Positions 11,640 to 23,408 of a stretch of 64,000 nt of DNA are shown piece by piece. The stretch's first letter is position 1. Every line of letters starts with the position of its first letter. Position numbers and translations under genes: made by a program. Under the pieces are notes generated by a model. The model saw only the letters and a list, made by a program, of their open reading frames with translations. It made no database searches and was not told where the DNA came from. The stretch is from Cinnamomum chago. Lineage: Eukaryota > Streptophyta > Magnoliopsida > Laurales > Lauraceae. The DNA is taken from positions 63,211,501-63,275,500 of the forward strand of contig CP142458.1 in assembly GCA_038049695.1 (NCBI GenBank). The letters are read 5' to 3'.

Positions 11640-11758
11640 CTTCTCCATAGCTTCAAGATACTGATCAACATATTTACTGACTTTCTCTGCTAGGCTCTTA
11701 GTTAAGGGATGCGACTCTGCATTTGGAGCATCAGGAATGGTACAATCATAGCCTAATC
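11640..11758 (-). pseudogene. Exon-like captured fragment, gene unidentified
   Basis: Bounded by a 3' splice site (TTGTTCTGCAG) and a 5' splice site (GAGAAG then GTAATT), this 119-bp segment is open and encodes a peptide including DCTIPDAPNAESHPLTKSL and EKVSKYVDQYLEAMEK. It looks like a real internal exon rather than chance sequence, but I do not recognise the donor gene. Location between the DCAF1 and topoisomerase pieces suggests a fourth captured gene or a further exon of one of them. Confidence 0.55.
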
Positions 11759-12737
11759 CTGCAGAACAAGCTAACAATGAGTATAGCATGAATTTATTTC
11801 CGCTAAGGACAGGTATCTGCATCTAACATAGACATGTGTTGTTTGACATAGCAACACCAGTAGGCATTCGCCTGGCAGCCAAATGATGATAATGAAAGGT
11901 AAGGAAATAAACTTACTGCATAAAAAATTGTATGTTCATTAGAATTAAACAAGGGAAAATGAGGAAGTATCAGGTCATCAGCATCGGCAAATTTACAAAC
12001 GCACTGGACTCAGTATTTGGGTGGCCCATGGTTCAATTACATCGACTATGTATCTAAAGGACTTGGATGAAAGATGTTCTAAAGACTCCCAGATAAGGAA
12101 ATGCTAACTTTTTGATCTTTTGCCAATTGGCATACAAGCGGATGAGTTAATTAAGATCAATGAAATTCTAACTCTTTGAACCTCCCTCATTTGACAACAG
12201 TGAACAGATAAAGAGTTCAGATCTAACATATTTTCGTACATGAATAATTCATCTACAGTATATTTTAGCTCTAGAACCTTTATATTAATTAATGGATGTT
12301 CAAAATCCACATATGAGTATGAACACTATGCACCCAACAAGTGCATCAATCCAACCATCCAAACCCATTCTAGCTACAGCACCGAAATCCAATCCTAGCG
12401 ATCTGATTGTGGTCATTCAACCACATTTCAACCTTCACCTCCACATCCATTATTCAAATGGTAAAGATTGCAGTACACGTAAACTGCACCAACCCCCAAT
12501 AAGCCACATCAAAGTTCACCCCAACACAAGCATTAAATCCAAACCACAAACTAAAACACCCAAATCCCAAAAAATCACTTTAGGGTTTTAATCTCCCCAC
12601 CCCAAGAACCCACCCTTTTCGCCCAACTCCTAAAAAACAGAGTCAGAATTCAAAACCCTATATCTCAAACCCTAGAAATCAGATACAAATTCGAGCCAAA
12701 AAGAGAATAAAAAAAGGGAAATGGATGGAAACCCAAC

Positions 12738-12937
12738 CTGGATTCCTGGGTCTCCATCATGGATGCGAGGGCATGGAAGAGATTAGGCCTAGGGTTTGAA
12801 TGGTTTGCCATGATCTTGTCGATGATCTTCTGCGCTCGGGAAAGAAGGAGTTCGGCCTCGGTCTCGGCCTCGTTCTTGGGAGGGTCCTCTGATTCCGGTG
12901 CTTCCGCGGACTGCTGAGAATTCGGTACGGGCTCCAT
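12738..12937 (-). pseudogene. Captured DCAF1 first coding exon
   Basis: From ATG at 12937 the frame encodes MEPVPNSQQSAEAPES, an acidic stretch, then AQKIIDKIMANHSNPRP and HALASMMETQESR, ending at a 5' splice site (GAATCCAG then GTTGGG) at 12738. This is the start of plant DCAF1, the substrate receptor of CUL4-DDB1 ubiquitin ligases. Upstream (12940-13090) is UTR-like with CA and GA runs, so the donor's 5' UTR was probably captured too. The remaining ~1,900 residues of DCAF1 are absent. Being nearest the right end of the element, it would provide the start of any chimeric transcript. Confidence 0.7.
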
Positions 12938-13135
12938 GAGAGGAGGAAGAAGATTGAAAAAAAAGGCTTCTTTTTTTAGGTTTTTGCAGTTCTTCTTGTT
13001 CTCTTCCTCTTCTGTGGGTTTTTGCAGAAAGCGAAGAAAGAGAAGGTGGAATGAATTTATATACACACACACGAGAGAGAGAGAGAGAGATCAGAGAGAA
13101 ATTTAGTTTGGATTATTTTAAAAATTTGTTCAGAT

Positions 13136-13334
13136 AGTGTCACTTTAATTAAGAATAAAACGAGACATAAAATTTGTTTTGTATGTCGCGTTATAGAAAA
13201 GTGACACAACAAACCTCCTCCTCGTTTACTCCTCCTCTAAAGTGACACATCAGACCATACTGTGTCACTTTATTGTAAAAGCGACACAAAAGCTCAATTT
13301 AAAAGCGAGACTAAAAGTCTTTTTTTTTGTAGTG
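13136..13334. repeat. CACTA subterminal repeat zone (right)
   Basis: Copies of GTGTCACTTTA and AAGTGACACAA plus degenerate AGCGACAC, mirroring the left zone. Confidence 0.75.
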
Positions 13335-15747
13335 CTACATGTGTGGAGTCCTTCTTAGACTCTGCTTCTTTGTTTCTTTTACCTTCTTTCAATTTGAGTC
13401 CAACTCTATCGATCTTTCTTTCTTATCTTATCTTCAAATCTGGATGGGACTGAGAGAGATAGAGAGGAAAATTTCTTTGATGCTCAGGATAAGAAAGAGA
13501 GGGAGTGGGAGGTCCAAGATGATGTGGGGTCCAGTTTTGGCTTTAGTTTGCTCAATCTTTCTCTCTGTTGATACTTTCTACGATGTTCAAACTTCTTGAG
13601 AGATAAGGATAGGGGAATAATCTAAAGGCATCTGGAATCTTCCTGGATGAGGGGAAAGAGTGTTGGATATCCCATTGCAAAGTCTTGATGCTAGTAGGAC
13701 TGTTCTCCAAGGCTTGTTCTCCAAGCCTTCTTCAGGGTTCTGCTAGTCATGCATTTCCTGTACATTCTAACTTAACCCACAAAATGATGTAGAGCATAAT
13801 TTGAAGTGGGACCCGTTCGGACAGAGTTTTACTTCAACTAAGACTTTTCGAAGAAAAAGTTGCATAAAATACTAAATAATGCAGAGAGTGTATGAAAAAT
13901 GCGGAAATTCCAATCCCTAATTAAAAATTGCATGAAATGATGAAATTAAGTGCAAATTGATGCATTTAACCTAATTAAGTCCCTAATTCACCCTAGAATG
14001 ATGCTTAAATGGTGTAATTCCTTGCACTTAATTAACAGAAACCATTGCCCTAATAAATATGAAAAGATAGAACAACAAATTTAATGAGTTGATTTTTAAA
14101 ATTTAATGAGTTGATTCTTTCTTGCATAGTTTAAAACTTTTTCTTTCCAACCATCTAAACTTAACCAAATCTTTGTAAGCAGTCCAACCATCTAAACTTA
14201 ACCAAATCTTTGTAAGCAGCGGATCGCAATCGACTATAGTCAATCTCTTTGTACAAAGGGGAAGACCAAGATTCCTAACCAATGGTGGAAATAGTATCTT
14301 GAAGATGTGATCGAACCTCAAGTGTAGGGTACGGTTGTAGTAATATATAATCTGGTGAGACCAGGTCGATCCACAGGGAGCTATTGAGATAAAGCTTTCC
14401 TACTTGTACCTGCCCTAAATGAAATCTAAAACTAGCCTAATTGAAAACAAATTACAATCATTCCTACTTTAATTAAAATAATTAATTACAACCCAATGAA
14501 AGAAAAAATCTCCTAAAACTAAATTCCTAAATCTAAAAAGATCAAGTTGATGCAAAATAGAAATTAAACACATTAGAACATCCAATTAGAAAATATTCTA
14601 AAAATATCACTTACTAAAATTAAAACTAACAAACGAAATTGGAAAATAAAACAAGTTATTAAAAAAACACTCCAAAAAAAAATGTATCAAATCAAATCAA
14701 TCAAAATTGGAAACAAATCATCCATCTAAGATCAAACTCCCTAAGATTAGAAACCTACAGTATTAGATTAGAAACCAATTAACTTTCCTAAGTTAATTAA
14801 ACAATAGATTAAGATAAGAATATAAATGAAACACTTTCTAAAAGAATGCAAATCTGAGAATTAATTTTTCCTAAATTAAATAAAATACAAGAATGATGAG
14901 GATGTACTTTTCTAAAAAATAATTGTGGGACACAATGCATGGACGTGCGTGAACTAGTGCAAAGTTTTTATTTTATTTTATTTTTACTTCCTAATTTTTT
15001 TCACCTATCACTAGACCAAAACCTATCTAAACCACAGTTACTAGCTGAATTTTTTTAATATCCAAAGATGCATGAAATTCCAAAACAGAACAAGTGGATA
15101 AATGTGCTAATTCTGAAATGCAATGTATGACAGCTAGCATGGGACGTTCATGACTAAGCACTATTACAAGATCTACATGAATTATGCAAAAGGTTCCAAA
15201 AATCAGTCTTGAAGCCATTGTCCTTGTGTAATAAATTTCAAAAGGCTATTTTCTAATCCAAACATATTTAGCTCATGTGACTTTCAAATCTGATTTCGGA
15301 AATTAACATAACTACACCACTTCTAAGACGCTTTAAAATCTGTAAAATATGCATGAAAACTAATGTAGTTTCAGCAGTAACATAATCTGAACATATTAAT
15401 GTAAAGATAGAAAGATAAAGTGCAGAAACTAAAGAAATATGCAGAAAATAAAGATGGTGTGCATAAGTCAAAGGTGGTAGAAAAAAAATATAAAGGTGGT
15501 GAGTTGCTCTTTAAAATCTCATTCTCAATCTTGGGCCCAAAAAAATTAGAAGTGCAAACCTAGGGTCCTGTTCTTCAACTTGCGTTGTCAATCCAAGTTA
15601 AGAATGATAAATCCTCACTTTTTAATAAACAAATTTCAGACTTGGATCCTTAAACTTTTCTTGATCAACCCTCTTCAACTTTACATTGTATTGCCTCCAA
15701 AAATACCATGTATCCATAAAAAATAAGGTATATTGTGAGGATGCTAA
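13335..15747. other. AT-rich region, no gene recognised
   Basis: Continuation of the sequence interrupted by the CACTA element. It holds short tandem duplications (a ~40-bp unit at 14146-14220; a ~20-bp unit at 14080-14115) and, at 14325-14390, a phrase seen at the internal edge of plant LTRs, so part of it may be an old LTR element. I find no protein. Confidence 0.35.
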
Positions 15748-16734
15748 GAGGTCATTTGTCTTTTACGCGTGGGATATGTAAATACAATTTACACATGTAA
15801 ATGATGAATATTCAAATTTTAAGTATGTAGCGTTTACACATGTGTTTCTTTTTACAACGTTTGTCTAATAACACTATTTTCGCACCATTTACACTTGTGA
15901 ATCATTTTTCTATGTTTTTTAAATGATATGTGTATATGTATTAAATGATTTTGTAAATGATACTTATTAGTCATTAAATTATATTCTAATATAATGATAT
16001 GAAAGGGAGACAAAAAAAAGTCTAATTTCTATCAAAGTTTTCATTTTCAATTTAGACCCTTAAAAAAGAATATGTCTTGCGACATGAAATATACTTTTCA
16101 AAAATATATATTTCTATCAATGATCACCTTAAAAAATGCATTCCAACATGTTTCGTTAAGGAAATATGACTTTATAGTCTGATGGTTAAGAAAATAGTAT
16201 TATTATTAATATTTTTATTAATTAATATTTAGTTCAATATTATCTTAATTCATTATTCAATTTTCATAAAACTTAATCCATGCATCTCACAAGCTTTATG
16301 CTAAGATTAATCAATTATAGAAATAGATTTTAAAAAGTTTTTTTTTCTTTTTTTTGGGTATAGCAAGGCAGGGGTTTCGAACCCATAACCTCTTTGATGG
16401 AAATGCCTTTAAATGAGTTGGAAGAGGGTTTCGAACCCAAAACCTCTTTCACGGAAATTGCCCAAAAACTAAACCATCCACCTTCAACGAGTATTCTTCG
16501 AAATCACATGTGGCTTGCAATTCTCTTTTCCCACCAGAATAGTTGTTCAAATCTTCGTGTGAAAATGGACTCATTTTCACACCATTTACACACAAGATGC
16601 GTAAATACTTATAGATTCCACACATCTGATTTACGCACAAGATGCGTAAATACTTGTAGACAAATATGACTGATTCGTAAATATTACGCATATTCACCAT
16701 TTACATACGTAAATGGGTGGAGACAAACGACCCC
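15748..16734. mobile_element. Harbinger-like non-autonomous element, copy 1, TSD TAA
   Basis: Starts GAGGTCATTTGTCTTTTACG and ends with the inverse of GGGGTCGTTTGTCTCCACC; TAA flanks both sides (15745-15747; 16735-16737). It matches the element at 28460-29526 along nearly its full length. Its right part holds TTTACGCATCTTGTG-type inverted repeats and two copies of a GGTTTCGAACCC module that, reversed, resembles a tRNA-type B box. Confidence 0.85.
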
Positions 16735-18467
16735 TAAGGTTAGTTGTTAGTAATTATTCCAAGCCAAAAAAATATTTAACCAAATTAAATGTAAGAACTA
16801 ACCCTATTTCATGGGTAACAAATCTAATATTAAGAGATACACAAATCAAGAACACAAATTAAAAGAAACAACTTTATTTACTATCGTGAAAATTCTTTAC
16901 AAGGAATATAACAATGAAAAACAAGAATACATACTAGGATGTTGAGAATCCCTCTTTCCAGTTGAAACCACAAGGTTGGTGGTATGGCCTTTGGAAAGAA
17001 CCCCCTTGGTGAATTAAGATGGAAGGGCAAGAAAGGGAGAGATTGTATGCAATTCTCTAGAGTGAGAGGTCAGCAATTCTCAAGCATGCCTTAAGTCTCC
17101 CATAGGGTTGTTTATTTAAAGTTTGGGCTCCTTTGTTTCTTCTTTTGGTTCCTCTTTTCTTGCTTGAAATCTTCATTATTTGGCAAAAATCTTCTTTCTT
17201 GGCAACCCAGTTTGCAAGAAATTAGTAGCTTGGCAATCAAAACAATTATCTTGCCAAACCAAGCAAATCAATCCTTGATTGAGGCCACACATTGGTTTTG
17301 AAAAATCCAAATATGAAAATCAAATTTATTTCCTTCACTTGGAACACTCGTGGGTCCCACGAGGAGCATGTGAGCATTTTACTCACAATGCATGGATGTG
17401 TGGGTCTTCTTGTGCAACTCTCCATACTTAAGCCCTCAAATCTATAATTCAAATATTTTCTTGCAAATTTAGGGTCTTGATGTGGACCCTCATGAGGTGG
17501 GTACAACTTGAATGACTTGGACGTCCATGTGCAAGTTTTGAGAAAAATCCTTATTTGCTTCACTTTCTTCTTTTGATTTCTTGGCAAAGAACGGTTTTTG
17601 CATTCCTTCCTCCTTTGCTTCTCTTGTTCCACAATTATCTCGATCTTCTTTCCCCTCTTGCTTTTGAATTTTGAATCTTGAGATTTGAAAAACATCTCCA
17701 ACAATTGGAAAGGAATTATGAAATCTTTTTAGCCATGAATGGACCCCACGTTGGCCGCCCCACATGTGTGACCTATACATGTGCATGTGTGAGACCCTTT
17801 TCGCATTTCCTTCAAGCCAAAAAATGAATTTCATGTGAAAAGACAAGTTTACCCCTAATTCACAACTGCATGACTACGGGCCCATCTCTCATCATTTCAT
17901 GAATGAATGCACTTGATGATTAATTAATTTCATGAGAAAAACACATTTGGAAAATCTTTCCAAAATTAAAATTAAAAAATGGCAAGTTTCATGATTTGAT
18001 GCAAAAAAAATGATGGTTTTTGAGCAAAATTATGCATGAATGTACTACAATGGATAAAAATGCATAAAATCATGATATGTCATTAAATGAGGCTCTCTTG
18101 GCTTGGTAAGTCCTTAAACTTACCAAAAATAGCCATGAAAATGTGCATTTTTAAGGACTTATCAATATGCAACGGCGTACTAGAAAAAAACATACTAATA
18201 GGAATCTAGGCACTTGCATCTCAAGGGTTGAGCTCGGTTCATGGACTGGAGATAAGTTGGGCCAATGGGTCGGCTAGAATGCGATGGATTGATTCAAGAG
18301 TAGGTTGCTTGGCAAGCTTATGGTCTTGTTCTTATTGATTAGGAATTCAGATATGGTAGGAGTATTCAATAGATATGGTAAGACATGTCCCCAAATCCTT
18401 TGCTTAGCTAGTGATATTTCCTATCATTGTTTGTAAGGATCGACCCTTGCTTGTAGGGATGAATTTT
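16735..18467. other. Non-coding, probable old repeat
   Basis: AT-rich sequence with phrases common to plant LTR elements (17830-18180) but no TSD, primer site or protein. Open frames on the minus strand at 17246-17846 show no recognisable domain. Confidence 0.3.
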
Positions 18468-19345
18468 TGAAAGTTTAGGGTATGAGATCTCTAGATTGGT
18501 CTACTCAATAAATTTGCCCAAAAGTGTGCAACAATAATAACTATGCAGCGGAATTAAAATCACAAGCACACATTATAAGGACACCAGATTTAGCGTGGAA
18601 AGCCCTAACCGGGTGAAAAACCACGGATTCGAACTAGATCAATAAACAAGCACTATGAATCTCGCAATTATAAGAAACTCAGACTTCCTCCCTAGATATC
18701 CCCTACCTAAGGACTAAAGTTACCTTGTTTCGCTTCATGCTTCAACGACTTCACACCGTTGATTGCAACAGACTCAATCCCGTGCTTGACTCCTCAAGTC
18801 TTCTACGCAATAAGATGATATTTTACAAAGGATGCAGAAGAATTGGCTCTTTAGAGAACTTGGCAGCTTTACTTCTTAATAAATCTCTAGAGAAGAATTC
18901 TCTCAATTAAATTTCTAACTCAGAGCTTTGAGAGGTAAGGTCTTACTTTAGAATAGCCCTTGAGTCCTTTAAATAGCTCTTGGGACGTGCTTAAAGTTGT
19001 CTAACTTGATTAGGATTAAAAAAAGCAGTTTGGGCACAATTAGAATTCAGTTTCTAACTTTCCTTAGACTCTGCCGCATGTCTGCTCGAGCGGATGAGGT
19101 TCTGTTTCAGTGTTTGGCCATTCTGAGTCATGCTCGCTCGAGCGGATGATGTGGTCGCTCGAGCGGACCCCATTCTGGTTGATCCGGAATTTCAACACTC
19201 TTTTAATTTCTTCCTAGCTTTCCTTTTCTTCTTAGAGTCCTTTCAATCTTCTATCTTCAAAGTCCTTTTCTAAAAAAGAATTACAACTCAATGGACACAG
19301 AGTTTTGTCCAACCCATGAATTAGCTAACACTCAAAATCATAGCA
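18468..19345 (-). repeat. 3' LTR of gag-only element
   Basis: 878 bp. Contains the palindrome-bearing module GCTCGAGCGGA in several copies (about 19085-19170). Confidence 0.9.
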
Positions 19346-20002
19346 ATCTCCCTCTTTGGCAATTCATGGACAACACTCCCTAAGACGTTACAAATTGATC
19401 TACCCAAAAGAAAACCCAAAATACAATGAATTTAAAAAATTGGCAATCAACACAAGTAAACTGCATTGTCTTTGACTCCCTCTAAACTTCTTGATCTCCC
19501 CCTTGATCTGTCACCTTTCTCCATCTTTTTGTCCATAATTGACAAAGCTAATGATAAGAACATGCAGTTTTCTTTTCAATTCAACTCAATAGCTCCCCTT
19601 CAATTGTAACTCCCCCTAAATGTATCTTTGAAGTAGCATTGGGGGTGGGAGCTTGATCTCCTTGATTAGGGCCTTTTATATGTAGACACCCACACTTGTG
19701 TAGTTTGATCTTTCAGCAGAGTGTAAGCAAACTCCTTAAGCAAATCAGATTTTTCTAACCCAAATTTGAGCCGTCTTGGGTGGAAAAAAAACTCTTCTAC
19801 CATTGCTTGGTCTTTGGTAGACTTTGCAGCTTTTTGCAATGGGGACGAAAGTATCCTTTCTTTCCACAATGGTGATAAGTGGATGCGCGTGCAGCGCTTG
19901 ACGCATTCTTTTTCTTGAAACTACTCATCACATTATTAACATGTGCAGTATGTGGAGTAATATGTGCAACACTTGAAACAAAATTTGTTTAACTTTTAGT
20001 AA

Positions 20003-21459
20003 CTAAAGTGGATGCACCATGATCATAACCGATACCGCTCTATTAAAATGAAACTTCTGACTACACAAGATGTTTATAAGCGTCTTCGAACCAGTTTCAG
20101 ACAGAGTGATCTTCGGTCTTCCTTGCAGGCCTTCATGTTTAGCTTTCACAGTCTGCAACTCGGTTTTCAGATTCTGAATCTCTTGTTCAGCATTCCTAAA
20201 TTTTTGACCATCAGTAGTCAAATTTCCAACCATGCAGTTTTTCTGACTTTCCAAGAGATGAACCTTATTAAGCGCTTGCTCTAATTCAATCTTTAGAGCA
20301 GAATTTTCTTCTTGAGCAGCCTTGAACTTGATAGTAATCTTGTTACCATACTTGGTCATCTTGACACAGTCAGCATATGAAGTATAATACAACTTTTCAT
20401 AATCTTTCTCTTGATCTGACATCTCATCATCATTATCGTCATCAGTATCATTGTCAGACATAGAATTTTCCATGAACGCCACAAACTTGCCATTCACATT
20501 TGCTAAAAAATCAGCCTCAGGATCCTTTTCATATTCTTGTTCTTATTCAGAAGGTTCTTATCCCAAGTTGTGTTGAGAGCCTTCTTCTTTAGAACCTTTT
20601 TCTTATTGGCACACTCATTAGCATAATGACCATAGCCTTAGCATTCAAAACACTTTCTCCCTTTAGAAGGTTCCTTTTCAGATTTGGAATTCTTCCAATT
20701 GGCTTGTTTTGACTTCAAGTATTTCTTGAAGCATTTCATAAACTCAACCATATTATCTTCAACCTCAGATTCAGAATCAGACTCAATTTTCTTTTTAGGT
20801 TTCTTTCTTGATTCTAAGATGGCTTTCAAAGCAATACCTTTTTCTTTTCAATTTCCTTTATCCAAACGATTTGCTTCGAAAGTCTGAAGATTTCCAACCA
20901 ACTGGTTGACTTTGAGGGTATCAAGATTCTTATTTTCTTTTATAGCATCAACTTTAAAATCGAACCTCAAAGGTAGAGACCACAATATTTTCTTAACAAT
21001 CTTGCTTTCTTGAATTTCTTAAACCAGATTGAAAAAATAATTGACAATATCATTCTGCTTTGCATAAAATTGATCAAATGTCTCATCTTCTTCCATCACG
21101 ATGGTTTCAAATTCTATAGTCAGCCTTTGTAATTTAGATTGCTTCACTGTATCTGTACCCTCATAAACTGCTTGCAAGACATCCCATGCTTCTTTTGCAG
21201 TTTTACATGTAGATATCATACGAAACTCTTCAGCAGACACTCCATTGCATATACCATTCATCGCCTTGTTATTACAACTGGAGGCATGCTTCTTATCCTT
21301 AGTCCATTGGGCTTTAGGTTTAGGAACAATTTTTCCATCAGTGACAATTGTTGGTTTGGAATAGCCCTCCTCAACAATATCCCAAGCATCATCATCAATA
21401 GACTCAAAGATCCCAATCATCATTTGCTTCCAATATGCATAATTAAAACAATCTAGCAA
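20003..21459 (-). pseudogene. Gag of the 18.5-22.4 kb element
   Basis: Pieces of a gag protein: a UBN2-type domain (21019-21459; KEAWDVLQAVYEG), a central acidic/lysine-rich part with a CFEC zinc knuckle (about 20590-20830) and a coiled-coil tail (20003-20497). Fossil with several breaks. Confidence 0.8.
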
Positions 21460-21558
21460 AGGGGGTTAGTAGTTAAAGTCCCTTCTTGATTGAGTATCAT
21501 TTTAGAAATCTCTTAAGATAAAACACAAAAAAATAGTACAATCTTCTCTGATACCATT

Positions 21559-22445
21559 TGAAAGTTTAAGGTATGAGATTTCCAAGTTGGTATACTCAAT
21601 AAATCAGCTCAAAAGTGTGCAAAAACAATAACTATGCTGCGGAAATAAAATCACAAGCACACACCACAAGGACACCAGATTTAGCGTGGAATATCCTAAC
21701 CGGGTGAAAAACCATGAATCTGAACTAGATCAATAATCAAGCACTATGAATCTCGCAATCACAAGAAACTCAGATTTTCTCCCCAGATATCTCATACCAA
21801 AGGACTGAAGTTACCTTGTGTTGCTTCATGCTTAAATGACTTCACACTGTTAATTGCAACAAACTCAATCCAGTGCTTGATTCCTCAAATCTTCTACACA
21901 AGAAGATGTTCTTCTATAAAGCATGCAGAAGAACTGACTCTCTAGAGAACTTGGTAGCACTACTTCTTAATAAATCTCTAGAGAAGAATTCTCTCAATTA
22001 AATCTCTAACTCAGAACTTTGAGATGTGAGGTCTTACTTTAGAATAGCCCTTGACTCTTTTAAATAGCCCTTGGGACGTGCTTAAGGTTGCCTAACTTGA
22101 TTAGGATTAAAATAAGAAGTTTCGACACAATCAGAATTCAATTTTTAATTTTCCTCGAACTCCGCCGCATGTCCGCTCAAGCGGACCTTCCATTCACTCG
22201 AGTGGATGAGGATCTGTTTCAGCGTCTGACCATTCTGACTCATGTCCACTCGAGCGGAGGATGTGGTCACTCGAGGGGACCCCATTCTGGTTGATCCAGA
22301 ATTTAATTTCTTCCCAGCTTTCTTCTTCTTTTTAGAGTCCTTTTAGTCTTCTATCTTCAGTGTCATTTTCTAAGAAAGAATTACAACTCAATGGATCCAG
22401 AGTTTTGTCCAACCCATGAATTAGCCAACACTTAAAATCCTAACA
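21559..22445 (-). repeat. 5' LTR of gag-only element
   Basis: 887 bp, starts TGAAAGTTTA, ends CCTAACA; diverged copy of 18468-19345. Confidence 0.9.
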
Positions 22446-22769
22446 ATTTTCAATTCGTTTCTATCTATGTATTCAGTAATAGCTATTTAATAGCAAATGA
22501 CTAATGAGAAAGATATCAATTTTATTCCCCAAAAATTATGTGCTTGCACAAGGAGTTCGGCCATCCTCAAATTAGGCAATTTTATCTTCCACTCATGACC
22601 TGAACCATATCACATAACGTCATTGGCAAATAAGAGGAGCCTTAAATGCCCAATATTTATTGAGTTAAAAGTCACCAAATATCATAACTTCAACGGGAAA
22701 CAAGAGGTCTAAATTAATTACTCTCCTTGCTTAAAATGGGTGAAGATAGCTGATAAAGTTCCATGCCTT

Positions 22770-23060
22770 TCATAATAGGAGAGAACAATCCCATACCAAT
22801 AGTGAAGATAAATTACGATAGGGGGTGGCTTTAACTAGTAACTCATGGCTTTTGAGAAAACCCCCAGATTCGCCATTGATAAGTGCATAGGAAGAAGGAC
22901 TAGAAATGCAACCCAAGATGAGATTAATGATGGAATTCAAAGCCTTGAGTGCGCAACAGTAAAACCCCATCTAATTGTGTCAAAAGTTTTTTGGAGATCA
23001 TTATTGATGCACATATTGGGATGGCCTTTTATACCGAATTTCCATTTAACAATACTTGGA
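22770..23060 (-). pseudogene. LINE (L1-type) reverse transcriptase fragment
   Basis: The minus strand encodes LQKTFDTIRWGFTV, the plant L1 'D.QKAFDTVRWDF' region, followed one frame over by ALKALNSI and LINGESGGFLKS, the segment just before the 'GLRQGDPLSP' motif, which is degraded here. It is broken by at least one frameshift and lacks both ends and the YADD region. 22451-22770 holds nothing recognisable. Confidence 0.75.
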
Positions 23061-23275
23061 CCAAGACTTTGAGTCAAATTCGATAATCAATGGCAAAATA
23101 AGTAGGACAATTATCTAATAAACACATGAAAATGTTGGCCCTTTAACCACGGTCATTTAATTATCTTTTTTTAACTTTGCAGACACACGTTCAAGTTTCA
23201 AACTCACCATCCAATAAGTTTTCATATAATACAATCATGTCCTTTTGGGACTTGTTTGTCCAGGATTCCTCGCTT

Positions 23276-23279
<4 letters not shown>

Positions 23280-23313
<34 letters not shown>
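23280..23313. repeat. (GA)n microsatellite
   Basis: Uninterrupted GA run of 34 bp. Confidence 0.95.
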
Positions 23314-23316
<3 letters not shown>

Positions 23317-23408
23317 TTTGTCAAAAACAAAATGAAGAAGAAGAAATTATTTTCAATGAGCAAATGTAAATAATTAGAGATTATAAAACTGAATGGCCCA
23401 CTCAGTTG

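Larger units (their letters stand above)
8198..13334 (-). mobile_element. CACTA DNA transposon carrying host exons (Pack-CACTA)
   Basis: Both ends read CACTACAAAAAAAAA going inward and are flanked by the 3-bp duplication CTA (8195-8197; 13335-13337), the defining pattern of CACTA elements. Subterminal zones at both ends carry many direct and inverted copies of AAGTGACAC/GTGTCACTT (left: about 8220-8515; right: about 13136-13290), as expected for TnpA-type binding sites. No transposase is visible. Instead the minus strand holds exon-like pieces of unrelated host genes: DCAF1, an unidentified gene, topoisomerase I and exportin-T. It is therefore a non-autonomous gene-capturing element, about 5.1 kb. 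Another MITE is nested in it. Confidence 0.9.
18468..22445 (-). mobile_element. Gag-only Copia-like LTR element, TSD ATTTT
   Basis: Two LTRs (18468-19345 and 21559-22445) start TG, end CA and are flanked by the perfect duplication ATTTT (18463-18467; 22446-22450). A primer site for initiator-Met tRNA precedes the right LTR (about 21546-21556, reversed) and a purine tract (reversed, CTCCCTCTTT) follows the left LTR. Between them is only gag: a UBN2-type domain and a CCHC-type region. No protease, integrase or reverse transcriptase is seen, so it is non-autonomous by construction (TR-GAG type). The LTRs differ at many positions, so it is clearly older than the 31163-38680 element; gag is broken in several places. 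Confidence 0.9.

Noticed and set aside
17246-17846. Minus-strand frames of 118 and 152 codons
   Set aside because: Lysine-rich or mixed composition with no domain, overlapping each other in different frames, in repeat-like AT-rich DNA.
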